This document shows, piece after piece, positions 36,701 through 47,867 of a stretch of DNA of 60,000 nucleotides. The stretch is from Owenia fusiformis (lineage: Eukaryota > Annelida > Polychaeta > Sabellida > Oweniidae): assembly GCA_903813345.2 (NCBI GenBank), contig CAIIXF020000009.1:20859759-20919758 (forward strand), read 5' to 3'. The position numbers were made by a program, and so were the translations under genes. Under the pieces are notes generated by a model that saw only the letters and a list, made by a program, of their open reading frames with translations, was not told the DNA's origin and did no database searches. Within the stretch, counting starts at the first letter, position 1; the number at the start of each line of letters is the position of its first letter.

Positions 36701-39700
36701 TCTGACGATGAATACTTGTATAAGGTATTACAATACCTTAGCACCCGGCGCCTCGCCGTCTTCAGAACCAAGTTCACTCCCAGGCATACTGAAACCTCCC
36801 ACGTCAGACTCCATAGCAGCTGGTTCTAAAATGAATACAAGAGAGATACAATTCCCCGGTACCAAATATCCAAAAGAAAATTCTGTTACTCAAGAATCAT
36901 AAGTCAGGTTGTAACAGCATCGAATAAGCCTCTGGACAAACTATTTGATCCTGAATTTTTTAGCTTAAAGCATTGGGAATGTTTTCATTGATCTATTTGT
37001 TGATGATTCCTGAAATTCGTTTGGATTATTCCAGACTCTGACCTACAATATCATACCGATGATACAATTTATCAGATAAAAAGGCTCAATACCTGATGCA
37101 TTTGGTGATACTTTGGACACCTGTAGTTCAAGAGATGAGGACTTCAATCCCATGGAAGCATTGTTGTCCAGTTTGCCAACTATGACATCACTTACATCGC
37201 TGGTGGCTTTTACAGAGTTCTCAGTTGTAGATTTGGCCAAACTGCGCGCTATTTCCTCTCGTTTTGCACGCGCAGCTTTGAGTTCCAAAAGTTTATCTAT
37301 TCTCACTTCAGGTTGTGAGTAAAGACATTCTTCAATATAGTTCATAATCACCTAAATAAATGAAATAAAATTTTGTGAATAATGAGAAAAACATCCCTGG
37401 AAAATACAACGTTTATAGTTTAGTCGCAGCACTTACTGTCGACGTTTCATCCACTAAAAAGCTGACTTCATCTTCATTACACAAATCACAGATGGTCTTT
37501 TCCTGGTCATCTGTTATGTCTGTTATCGTATAGTCCACCTCACAAATCTCCACCATTTGTTCCTCGATGTTTTCTTCCTCTGCTTCTTCCAGACTCCTGC
37601 GACGTCTGCGTCTCTTGGATGAGTTGGGTTCTGGTTCCTGCTCCGGGAGAATATTACTAGCTGTATTCAACATGGCTGCAAAAAATCGAAATGGCTTCAT
37701 TTTTTGCGATTCCTCTCTATAGTATACTTATATTCTCAACATACCAGCTTTAAAGATGAATCTGATGCTAGTGTGATGGGTTGTGTTTAATTTTGATTGT
37801 ATTTCTAAGTAACCTACCACCAGCAAGATTAGTGATTGTGCCCATGGGTTCAGTAGCAAACTTCTTGGCTGATGAACCGAGTTTACCAAGTGCAGCTCCC
37901 GCAGATGACTAGAAACGAAGCATCAACCATTTAAAAACAGAGATTCAAAAAGTTTCATCAAATTAAGGTCGATATGCCGTATTTGGAACTGTTATTGAAA
38001 TTGCAGGGAATGTCAATGAAACGTTTGACCCAGCTTACTTTACTTTCAGCAGTTACTTCATCTTTAGCGGCAGTGATACCCTCCAATGCACTTGCTGTTG
38101 CAGCCGCCTGGTCTGGCTTATCAATGTTGTCAGCCACGTTTTCCAAAGCATTCAATAGTTTAGCACGCATCTGAAAAATAACCGTTTTATTGCTTGTCAA
38201 TATCTTTACTTTACATGCCATATATGGAATTTTATCAATTGAAATTAATAATTGAATTATTCCTTGTTAATTTTGTGAAGTTTGTAAGTGCTATGATTTT
38301 GGTACCTGAGTTCTGGCAGCTTTTGCATCATCTGCGCTTTGATTTCCACCCTGCAAAAAAGTTCATATTCAGTAAAAGCATAAAATTACAAATCTTTCTT
38401 GAATAATATAATGATGTATCAATACTAATAATATGTTTAGTTTGGTACATGCAGTTAGCCTAGATAGATTACTTACCGATCCCGCGGCTTGTATCTGATT
38501 GGCAGCCATCCCAATTACCATGAGAGCCCCGGATGTGTCACCGCTCGCAAGTAGTGCATCAATGTTACTCAACATATCATCGGTGTTGTTTGTGGCAAGG
38601 ACTCTAAAACTGACAGAATCGTCAGCTTGCCGATTATCTTTGGACAGTATGAGCTTGAATGTATAAACCTGCATGCTCATTGATCCAGCAGTGAATCTTA
38701 TAATTCCAGGCTCTGTGAAGATTGGAGTTGGTGGGGAACTGAAACAACCCATATCCCATAAACTTACTGTTTCATTGTGGATTTCTCTCGCTTGCTCTTT
38801 TAGATCAATCAGCCTTGAACTTTCCAGTAGCTCAGTTTTCTCCTCGGGAAAGCAGAAAACATCAAACTTTAAAAGTGGATCGTTTGCTCCAAGACTAACA
38901 TCCGGGTCATGCGAGGAGGTCATGTCAAGATCAATGTTCCCAAATATGGCAACTGTCTGAACTTCACCAGACCCTTCAACATTCGCCACAATTGGAGTTT
39001 TAACCATGTCCACATATAGTTGTTTACTTGTTGATTTTAGCGGCATATCAGTTTGTGCTACACTCACTTGAACTTTGTACTTGCCATATTCTAAAGAACG
39101 CGCTGGGATAACGTGGATTGGGTCTTCTGACTCTACTGTACACACTTCGTTTACTGGACGTTCAATCACATTTCCAAAATCATCGTCGATGAACCTCGTC
39201 ACTTTCCATGTATATTCCGGCATACTGGTACCACACATAGGGACAGTTTGTAATGCAATGGGCAAGTCTAGTGACCTCATCTGTACGATAGGTTGGTCTC
39301 GGTTTGTTCTTATATTCCTGAATGCAACTATTGGATTTCTACACGCCGGGTCATCATTGGGATGTTCAACCATAATTGGTGGACACAAAGTGCTTTGAGC
39401 GGTGCTAAACTTGTTTCTAGCGTCAACTTGCACTGTGTATCTACCGGGATTTCTGTATCTATGATACACTGTAACAACTTGGTATTTTGGTGGGATATCG
39501 TATGCAGTTGGCATATCATCGTGCCTAATCAGCTCAGGGGATAGGGTTGTATAGATATGATCTTCAAACATGATATTGACATTTATGGGATTTTCGTTTC
39601 CACTTCCCTCACCACTTGATTCCCCGTCTCCACTCCCATCATTAAAAAGGTCACGTCGTTTTCGTCTGAGTTCTTGTTCACTTGTCTTTTGTCCTATGAA

Positions 39701-42700
39701 ACCACCTGTGTTTCGCTCAATAATATCACGGCCTTCTGTTACATTAGCTGGTATAATTGGTAAACTATCAGATTGGTCCATATCAACTGGCAAAATTCTG
39801 ATATCGTCTGATTCTTCAATTGGATCCAAAGTAACAATTTGATCGATGTCTTCATTTACAATAATTACAGATTCTGTTGTTACATCAATGTCATCTATTA
39901 GATCAATAATGGGGACATTTGCGTCGGTTGCAATGGTATCGTTTATATTTAAAACTACCCACGTTGATGTCACGCCCGAAGGTTTACTTGTGGATGTACG
40001 TTGAATATCATGCCTTGTGGGAGTCGTTTTGTTCAGCATCGTCAAAGGCTCTCTTTCGTCCTCAACTTTGACACGCACGGATGTATCATCTGACGTATTA
40101 ACCAGGATACCTTGTGGTAGAAGAAGGGTTTGGCCATCATCTAAGTCCACCTTGAACTCAACAGGAGATCCATATGGGTAAACAATCTTCAGTTCGGCTG
40201 GATGGTCAGTTGACGTTCTTTCTGTCTCAGCCCATATGTCAATATATGTAAGGTTCTCACCAACCTGTATCAATTGGGAGACGTCAATAGAAGAAATGTT
40301 GTTTCCAATCGTGGCCCTGACTGTGTATATTCCATAATCCTCGTACATTCGGCTGTAAACTAAATCTTGTGACTCGCCTTTGATTTCACCAATTTTGACA
40401 GATTCAGATACGCCATTATCAAAATCAAAGCGACATTGAATAGGCATCGATGGGTTGACATGAAGATCAACTGAGAATATGAAATTTACTGGAGTTTCCA
40501 AATCCGTTACGTTATTCGCAACCATGACAACACTTTCGATTGGTCTTTCTATTGATACTCCATGTCTTGTTGTTGCCTCACTTATTGAATTAAAAACACG
40601 CATGGACACCTCGTAGTATCCTAGCCCTGAATAAGAATGTGTTCTGGTCATAACAACTGGATCACTCTGCTTTTCAAAGAACACATATTCAGACTCACCA
40701 TCGCCGTAATCAAGTTCAATGTCCATATAGTCACCTTTTGCAACAATGAAAGTTAGAGTAATATCTTCACCAACTTCAGCATATGGAGGATTCGTGGTTA
40801 TGTTGATACCGCTAATTGCTTCTTCAATGTTGAATACGTGTCTAAGTATTGTAGTGGCTTGACTCTTGACCAGAACTAAGTGTTTTCCGGTCTCTTTTAT
40901 TGCCTCTGGTCCAATGGTTAGGCTACCATTTGCGATCGTATAAAAGGCTGGGTTTACAGTTGTTCCATCCAGGTGTATGTCTAACGTATTTATGTCCGTT
41001 GTAGAGCAACGAAGTGACATTTTAAAGGATTTTCCAAATGCGATATTGGAGTAATCTGTTTGATAGTTTCTTGCAATTGTTTGTAACGATTGTGTAGTGT
41101 TTCCATAGGAATTCCTACAGCCTAAATCAAGTTGGTAAACTCCCGGGGAAGAGTATCTTCTGTATGCTACCTTACTCAACAGACTGGATTCGGAAGTTCC
41201 AAAATCGATTTCATTGCCGTCTCCAAATCCAAACCTGCATGTAAAGTCTGAATCACTGAACGCATCAATGTTTACCAATTGAGATCTTGTCACGTTAGAA
41301 TGACTAGTTGATATGTGAGCAAATCTTGGTCTTACATTCTCATCGACATCAGTGATTGTGACATCTATAGTTTTGGTCTCTTGGTGCTTCCTATTTCTAG
41401 CCTTGATAGTGACAATGTATGTCCCCTCTGTGTCCCACGTATGGCTTGTCTTAGGATCGTGAGTTGTCTTAACGACCCCATCACCAAAGTTAACATGGTA
41501 AATTGTTTTCTCATCAGTATCTGTGATGAGGTTGAATTGGATGGTCTCACCTGGGCGAGTGTAACCTTTATCAGTTGGTAGGATAACTTCTACTTTAAGG
41601 TTGATTGCATAATCTAAATCCCCAACGATGTGCGTTGTTGCATAAACATTCCAGTCGTTTTCCTTGCACTCTTGATGAATGGAAATAGATTTTTTATCCG
41701 AACATCCACACGAGGAACCTCTCAAAACTGCTGTGTTGTTCTTTGGTTGGCAGTATGTGCGACAGGATGCAAGGGCACCTTCATCATTCGGAATAATAAC
41801 TTCATCTCCAGGAGTATCATCCGTACATCCAAGAAGATAATCTGTTGGTGCTGTAATTACAAATGAGATAATATATATGCGCTAATCACCACCTAGAATG
41901 TAAAAAATGTACGAACAGTATTAAGATGTAATGATTAAATAAAAAGCACAACGGTGCGTTTTGGAACATCGAAATGTTCTTTGTTGATTTGAGCAAGAAT
42001 GGATGGAAACTGAGGAAATGCATTTACTGCAAAATGTGATATGCAACTACTGAACTATTGAATAAAAAGAACAATATTGTGGCGTGTTACAATGCAAGTG
42101 TCGCCTCTGAAGGACAAAAACATTCCTGATAAGTTCTCACACGACCTCACACTCGACATCAAATCTTAGATCGCATTGTGTTAATTATTCATGTATTGCT
42201 AAGGATAGTATAATACTTTTAATTACATATTACTATGTCTTATGCCCACTTTTAATTAGTAGTGCATGTAATAGAAATAATTAATGCCATTATTTGAATA
42301 ATCGTTATATAATCACTCTTTATTCATATATGTATATAACACGATGTCTTAAAGGTTGCATGTGCCTAACAAAATTGCTGATATTGACGGCCTGACAAAA
42401 CACATATTCTGAACAAGTGAACAATCCATCAAAGTCATACATTTCATTGGTCATTATAAACAGATGGGAATTTTTATTTGAACTTACCAGTCTTATAATT
42501 TAAAGATAAGATACTTGGTTTATATAAATATTGTCGCATGACTTATGTTAAGCGCAGGCAATCTTTAAACGGTGAATGTTCAAAAGATGGAAGTACTTTG
42601 AACTGTTTATAAACGATTCATCCTTTGAAATACCTGTGATATTCATGACTTGCTCTTGGTCCATAGCAACATCTACGTGCATCAAATCTCTGATATGTAT

Positions 42701-43937
42701 GGCAACAGTTCCTGGACTCGTCCGAAGTTTATCACTTGCCTTCCCCACCACCAGCCTTGGGAATGGATCGATGTCACCATATTGGACGAAGAATCTGTCT
42801 TTGCCTTTGATGTCACAAGCAACGCGAAAGCCATCTACGTAGAGACAGAGACCATCTGGTGATTTCCAAGTCAATGTCAAGTGCGTCCATTCATCAAATC
42901 CTAGTTTGAATTCAATGTTCCATTCTCTACCCGCAACAGAAGTTCCAATTTGGAACTCTTTGCCGTGCATTAGGCGGAGGTAGAAGCCTTCAGACAGGGA
43001 AGATTGACCACCGTTTGATACGATGTATCGCTCCGCGTTGTTGGTGTCTCCATAGAGTGGTTTGTACCACAGTGACACTGTGAAACCATGGGGACACTTG
43101 TGTATGTTACCAAGACATACGTGGGGAAATGAACCAAGGTCAACAGATTGATCAGTCCCTAGCTGCCATTCCGTTCTCTCCACCACAGCTCCTACAAAAA
43201 TAATACATTTTCGCTTTTTACATTTGATATTATAACAGTTTTCATTCTTGATTTTTATGATATTCCAGTTTCATGGACTGTTGTTAGAGGATTGTCAGTT
43301 ACAAGTCTTACAGGCTTTTTGGGCATATTTTAAAAATGATCTTTGAAAAATGGGCCTCAATTTTTGAAAAATGGACCCACGTTGTTCTCAAAAACTTGGC
43401 AATCAGCATATCAATTTCTGGGTTCGCCTCATCTTTTAGGGACATGATCATGTCGCACAAAAGTATGTACAAAGATGTCCAAAGCTTTAGTATTATTTTG
43501 GTAAAATGCTAAATTCTTTTCTTGTTTCAAAGTTGTCCTTTCCACAGATCTTTCTCAATATCTGCAAACGTTTTTTAACAAGGCAAGGCTAACATTCAAA
43601 TAGTGAGATATATTATGGTGTAACGAAATCAATTTCATTTCGTTTGACCAACCCTCTCCATCATCATCAACATGATGGAATCTGACGGCAAATGATATTT
43701 AAAGTGCTAATTGATATCAACCGTACGGTTTTCTTAATGCTGTTCCTTCTCGTACACTGACTCTTGGGAATCTTCTTCGAAAATGTGATATCGAAAATTA
43801 AAGAAAGATTTACTCTGGTGATGATCACGTGGTACACTACACTTACCTTCAATTAATGAAAATACCAAAATTAATCCTAAAAGGGCGACATTTAGACTTG
43901 AGCCTCTGCAATAGGTAGTTACCCGACCTCGAGGCAT
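27387..43937 (-). CDS. Polycystin-1-related receptor-channel (PKD1/REJ family), 24 exons, 2,911 aa
   Basis: The exons, 5' to 3', are 43847-43937, 42634-43191, 38477-41850, 38306-38350, 38039-38170, 37818-37908, 37437-37675, 37093-37351, 36737-36825, 36471-36618, 35234-35584, 34920-35038, 34402-34632, 32636-32806, 32336-32496, 31481-32181, 31080-31219, 30602-30737, 30133-30380, 29836-30010, 29281-29535, 28751-28938, 28187-28445 and 27387-27961. They total 8,736 nt with every junction in phase and gt/ag borders. Order of domains: signal peptide, laminin-G/pentraxin-like (37-210), WSC (218-290), PKD repeats (about 303-1030), REJ module (about 1043-1338), GAIN with GPS (cleavage motif HLT at 1848-1850), TM1 (1879-1899), PLAT (about 1918-2030), then ten more membrane segments with the polycystin loop and pore. 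Polycystins are large plasma-membrane or ciliary receptors that pair with PKD2-type channels. It has no LRR, C-type lectin or C-terminal coiled coil, so it is not a plain PKD1 orthologue. Confidence 0.95.
31080..32806 (-). CDS. Polycystin exons 14-17: PLAT domain and TM2-TM5
   Basis: Exons 14 and 15 give the PLAT beta-sandwich: YQMIVYTGIKRDADTKSKIS, ILSGDEGDTGVRRLF, NYVLSTDKCIGPMTFLRIWH and GRGKFKGWYCEQVQLVDLQT. The 15/16 junction splits a codon in phase 2 (GAC AA|G TAT). Exon 16 then runs DKYFFLCNRWLA to a long cytoplasmic stretch, with TM2 (LSCCLSLLFLTMITNAMFF) and TM3 (LWVSLVSTFIVFPPNLILM). The end of exon 16 and exon 17 give TM4 and TM5, with the family motif EWLTTFLLSFFQNVIVVQPI. PLAT domains of polycystins bind lipids and take part in trafficking. 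Confidence 0.92.
33071..34358. mobile_element. 1,288-bp DNA transposon in polycystin intron 13
   Basis: Inverted ends of about 50 bp start cacggtgtataacccaaacg at 33071 and end with the inverse at 34358. A 5-bp duplication gtata flanks both sides (33066-33070 and 34359-34363). Eight exact copies of the 9-mer GGAGCGTTT or its inverse lie inside (33086, 33107, 33504, 33862, 33895, 34284, 34314, 34335), plus near-matches, and each terminal repeat contains an inverted pair of them. These look like binding sites for a transposase. There is no transposase frame; the element is non-autonomous. Confidence 0.9.
34402..38350 (-). CDS. Polycystin exons 4-13: helical linker, GAIN/GPS and first membrane segment
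   Basis: Ten short exons. Exons 4-6 code for an Ala-rich helical part (KLLNALENVADNIDKPDQAA). Exon 7 carries KRRRRRR (1451-1457) followed by an acidic helix, and exon 9 an acidic Gly-rich linker. Exons 10-12 give the GAIN beta strands. The GPS is complete: GCRYWNEENQTWAGDGC in exon 12 and CLCTHLTNFGG in exon 13, with self-cleavage expected between L1849 and T1850. Exon 13 ends with TM1 (VFSVVISVLGLYFIALVWC) and the basic stop-transfer RRKDK. Self-cleavage at GPS is known for polycystin-1. Confidence 0.92.
38477..41850 (-). CDS. Polycystin exon 3: WSC, PKD repeats and REJ module in one 3.4-kb exon
   Basis: This exon codes for 1,125 residues. It opens with a WSC domain (YLLGCTDD, CRTYCQPKN, RGSSCGCSDKK). 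PKD repeats follow, marked by NFGDG, GFGDG, DYGDG and DFDNG turns, each closed by a Y/H-x-Y-x3-G-x-Y strand. A fifth repeat starts with VEFKVDLDDG but its closing strand (VYHRYRNPGRYTVQVDARNK) comes only after about 200 residues. That loop is rich in Asp/Thr and holds the basic site RRKRR (945-949) followed by DGSGDGESSGEGSG. The remainder is a REJ module (CRNPIVAFRNI onward). The exon ends in phase 0 at gtaagt. Confidence 0.9.
42634..43937 (-). CDS. Polycystin exons 1-2: signal peptide and laminin-G/pentraxin-like domain
   Basis: Exon 1 (43847-43937) encodes a signal peptide with the hydrophobic core NVALLGLILVFSLIEG and ends in phase 1 at gtaagtg. Exon 2 (42634-43191) codes for residues 31-216, a concanavalin-A-like domain with the landmarks FTVSLWYKPL, EGFYLRLMHGKEFQIG, DEWTHLTLTWKSPDGLCLYV and DGFRVACD. 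It ends in phase 1 at ACAG|gtattt. Such domains bind sugars or matrix proteins. A module of this kind at the N-terminus, in place of LRRs, is seen here directly; its ligand is unknown. Confidence 0.9.
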
Positions 43938-44959
43938 CGTCCAATCTTTTGAAGTAAGAATGCAACGGTCATCAGTGTCTGAGAATTGGTAATGAATAAT
44001 AGATTTGACGTTAATTAGATTGGATGATGTAAGCTGCTGACAATTGCAAAAGGTTGATAACGGGAATCAATTATTCAGTATATGAAATTTTATGTAATTA
44101 AGAATGATTCAGGTAAAATATTTTTATGAGAAATTCTTGAATAACGTATTGACGTATTGGATGGACAGTGTTTTGACAGTGCCTGATGCATCTGTTTTTA
44201 ACGTGCGAGGTTGTTGAAATGGTAATTGTAAAGATTCAAATTGTAATTGTTTCATGTGTCAATTTGTATTTTTGAAATTATGAAGAATGCAAGACATTGA
44301 AAAGCAGGATATTAATGGGCGAAAGCACGATCTAAAATTAGGCAATGGAAAAACTGAATTGTAGGCCAGGCAAATAAAGGAGGTATTTTACCACATAAGG
44401 ACTTCATTTCCACAGTTCGTTGCGAAAAATGTCTGAAGAATTTTGTGAGACAATTGCCTCGCCTTCCGCATACCTGACTACGCTTTTAATTTGCTATTGA
44501 AAGAAATTGGAAATAAGAAAGATAAATGATAGGGAGAATTTACAAAATCGAACAATGTCTGGCACAGTTAAGGGGTTGCACACTAGTCTTGCCTTAAGAC
44601 TGTGTGCCCCTCTCTGTACGTCACCTTCCCAACACAACAATGAAATGTGAAGTAAATAAGGGGGGTATACCGGGGGGTATACAGTCTTGAGGTAAGTCTA
44701 GCTGCACAATTGTTAAGTATAAAAAGGTAGACTGTGTTTTGAAACTGTTTTCCATTTGTCAAAAACAACTTATTTTTCTTCCTGTAGTATTTTATAATAG
44801 ATGGTACATTATAATACAAAAACAACTTGTTTGTCTTTCATCAAAAATTGGCATTTATTCAATCATAAAGTTTGATTGGATTGGCAACATTTAAACTTTC
44901 ATGTACAAAAATAAGTTTTTTAATAATAGATAAGTGGCATGGCATGTATAGTTTTGTAA
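43938..44959. other. Intergenic space upstream of the polycystin gene
   Basis: This contains the 5' flank of the polycystin gene and the 3' flank of the intronless gene at 44960. No promoter motif can be assigned. Near 44580-44710 are similar segments (gcacactagtcttgccttaa, tacagtcttgaggtaag), perhaps the ends of a small degraded element. Confidence 0.35.
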
Positions 44960-45853
44960 TTATAGCTCTGTATGCTTTATCCCACCCACGATCTTTGTCT
45001 CGGTGGGTTGCCTCTTCAGTGTTGTCCTATGCAGGCCCTCAGGATGATATTGATTGAAAATATTGTCACAATTAGCTTCCTTGCTAATAACGAAAATAAC
45101 GTTGGATGATTCGTAATATGTATAATTATCTAGATCCAAGTCGAAAATGTCTTTATCTTTGGATGAGGGTATGGTATGGCATGGACCATTATCCTTATGG
45201 AGAGGTACATGGGCAAAGTAAGATTTGTCCGCTCTTAATATTTCTGGCTTGATACTTGTTATCTGGTTCTGGGAACATACCGTATCGTTTACCTCTCCTG
45301 GGATAAGTATGTCCTTTGTACATATTCTATTCAAGAGTTCAGAAGTTTTCTCGATTTTGAATTTTTCGGTAGGATGTCGACACTCAAGGTCAGTTTTGTT
45401 TTTGAGGATGCTTTTACGACAATTTTTCAACATTGTGCCGGATGGATCTTCTATCGTTAATGTCGTCTGCCTTTCCAAAACGCCATCTATAGGGCATGTG
45501 ATGTTATTAAAGTTATCTTGTTTACTTATTTCTTTTTTGTTGGCGTGAAGCCCGCGTCTGACTTTCTTAACAAGACTGAACAACCTACCCACTCGGTTGG
45601 CTCGCCTCTTCTGCTTTACAACCTTTTGGTTATTTCCCGGCTCAAGATCTTCTGAACTTGATTCGGGTTTAACATCTTTAACTGAATTTGACTCAGCTTC
45701 AGGCTTGATGAGTTCTTGTAATGTTGCAACTGTAGATGTTCTATTCAGTTTCGCCTGTGAAAGTCGATGGATCGTTTTTGGCTTACATTCCACGAAAATA
45801 TTTGCAAGATTGGCATGTGACTGTACCTCTTGTTTCAACTGCAGTTGTGCCAT
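44960..45853 (-). CDS. Unrecognised intronless protein, 297 aa
   Basis: A 297-codon frame opens at the ATG at 45853 (MAQLQLKQEVQSHANLANIF) and ends at TAA at 44960. I recognise no domain. The protein is hydrophilic with no signal peptide or membrane segment. It has a Ser/Glu-rich part (VKPESSSEDLEPGNN), then a strongly basic stretch (residues about 80-107, with KQKRRANRVGRLF and KKVRRGLHANKK) that could be a nuclear localisation or nucleic-acid-binding segment. The C-terminal third contains the acidic patch DIFDLDLDNYTYYESSN. The length of the frame in such A+T-rich DNA argues for a real gene. The start codon is only about 10 bp from a 34-bp tandem array, so the 5' UTR or promoter must lie in that array. 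Confidence 0.7.
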   Translation of the reverse strand: MAQLQLKQEVQSHANLANIFVECKPKTIHRLSQAKLNRTSTVATLQELIKPEAESNSVKDVKPESSSEDLEPGNNQKVVKQKRRANRVGRLFSLVKKVRRGLHANKKEISKQDNFNNITCPIDGVLERQTTLTIEDPSGTMLKNCRKSILKNKTDLECRHPTEKFKIEKTSELLNRICTKDILIPGEVNDTVCSQNQITSIKPEILRADKSYFAHVPLHKDNGPCHTIPSSKDKDIFDLDLDNYTYYESSNVIFVISKEANCDNIFNQYHPEGLHRTTLKRQPTETKIVGGIKHTEL

Positions 45854-45863
45854 ATTGTCGTCT

Positions 45864-46440
45864 TATAGCTGTAGTTCGAATGTTTGCAATATATTCCTAC
45901 AGCTGTAGCTACAATGTTTGCAATATATTCCTATAGCTGTAGTTATAATGTTTGCAATATATTCATATAGCTGTAGCTACAATGTTTGCAATATATTCCT
46001 ATAACTGTAGTTACAATGTTTTCAATATATTCCTATAGCTGTAGTTACAATTTTTGCAATATATTCCTATAGCTGTAGTTACAATGTTTGCAATATATTC
46101 CTATAGCTGTAGTTACAATGTTTGGAATATATTCCTATAGCTGTAGTTACAATGTTTGCAATATATTCCTATAGCTGTAGTTACAATGTCTGCGATATAT
46201 TCCTATAGCTGTAGTTACAATGTTTAGAATATATTCCTATAGCTGTAGTTACAATGTTTGCAATATATTCCTATAGCTGTAGTTACAATGTCTGCGATAT
46301 ATTTGTATAGCTGTAGTTACTATGTCTGCGATATATTCTAGCCGTGGTTGCAATGTTCGCGATATCTTCTTATAGCTGTGGTTAAAATGTCTGCGATATC
46401 TTATTCTAGCTGTAGTTACAATGTCTACGATATCTTTTCC
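45864..46440. repeat. 34-bp minisatellite, about 17 copies
   Basis: The unit reads tatagctgtagttacaatgt followed by ttgcaatatattcc. Copies near the gene are almost identical. From about 46290 onward units change to tgtctgcgatat and become shorter and more diverged, so the array has aged from its far end. It directly abuts the start of the minus-strand gene at 44960-45853. Each unit has a tagcta/tagctgta palindrome and an atatatt stretch that could act as a TATA-like element on the minus strand. Confidence 0.95.
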
Positions 46441-47552
46441 ACCGTATGGCTCTTTATGTTCAGTTTTTACGTATAGGTGTCGCTTCTCAAGAATGTATTT
46501 GAAGAGCTCTTGTTTGTTGAATTATCAATGGTTGTGTCTGAATGACTGATGGAAATTGGTGCTTGGCACCTTTTATATTAATTCTTACCAGTGACACTTT
46601 CCGGGCGTTTGTCAATAACCATTGTTTGTCATTTTTTCAGCTCAGAAACAGCATAATTTAATCCTCATGTTGATTATCAGGGTTCCATCCTTTCATCCCG
46701 GAAAGTAATGATACAATACGACCCGTGTTTAAGGATTATCATATGGAAAAAACACAAAATATAGTTTGCAAACATAAAGTTTGCCGATGTTTAGTGTTTG
46801 AATGTTTGCGGTAATAGGTAAATACATGTGGTTTTAACAACAAACATTCTGATTCAAGTACTTATTCTCAATGCTACACGTACACATACTTGTATTGACT
46901 ATGAGGGGAATATCAATTTTTCCCAAAATGGTTATTTTAAAACGCAAACGTTTCAATAATTGAAATAAACTACTTTAAGTTGTCAGTTGAATTGGAATCA
47001 CACAATCAAGGAACAATGAAGAACCTAACGGGTGATTGTGTTTATATATTTGAAATTTGAATGTAGTAGTTTGCTTTTTGATTTGTTTTGTTTTGATTTT
47101 TCCATGGGCTTTCAATTAGATTTACATAATTATCGACACCAGTAGGGTTCTTTGTCTAGCCCAATGAGTACGGTATATGAATTTGACTGTTCCTAGTTCA
47201 GCTCCAATATTACTAGTTGGGTGACTAAAGTACATATAGACTTCAGTGTGTAAAATTACGGGTGGATGGGACAGATAATTGTACACTACCCTTAATGAGT
47301 TTGGGGACTGGGTGTATACCTTGGATGGTCACTTATCAAAGGCTGTATATGTCTTGCGATTTAAAGAAATTCACAATTTACAAAATCCAATATATTGTAT
47401 ATCCGAAATTAAAATTAAAATTCAAGTACTGACAGGCTTTGATATGCTATTCAAAGGAAGACTTCATGTTGCCAATTTATGCAGGGGAGGGGTCTAGTAT
47501 TGAGAACAACTTAGCAAACATAAAAGTGAAACATATTTTATATAAACAACTC
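46441..47552. other. Intergenic, nothing recognised
   Basis: No gene or RNA recognised. A chance plus-strand frame at 47279-47497 has no family motif. Confidence 0.4.
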
Positions 47553-47558
47553 TTTATT
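47553..47558 (-). terminator. Candidate polyadenylation signal for the globin gene
   Basis: AATAAA on the minus strand (tttatt on the plus strand), about 310 bp past the globin stop codon. Confidence 0.4.
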
Positions 47559-47867
47559 TACTAACAGACAAGTGTACATATGTACAACTATGTTTTTTTA
47601 AGTACTGTTTAAAAGGTTTGTACATTATCAGATGCAATCAATGTTCTTCAACATCAGGAGTCGAAATCAATCAAGTCTCAAAAGATAATATTGATTTAAT
47701 CTATAGCATATTATCAGCAGTAATACCAAACTGTCCAACTATATCAATATATTGTTCACGCATGATTGTGTCCATGAGCATCTTCAGCAATGGTAATTTT
47801 AACAAACTCAATGGAAAAAGTAAGACACCATTGTGAACTATGGCCGAGACATCTCCACATCATGTGT

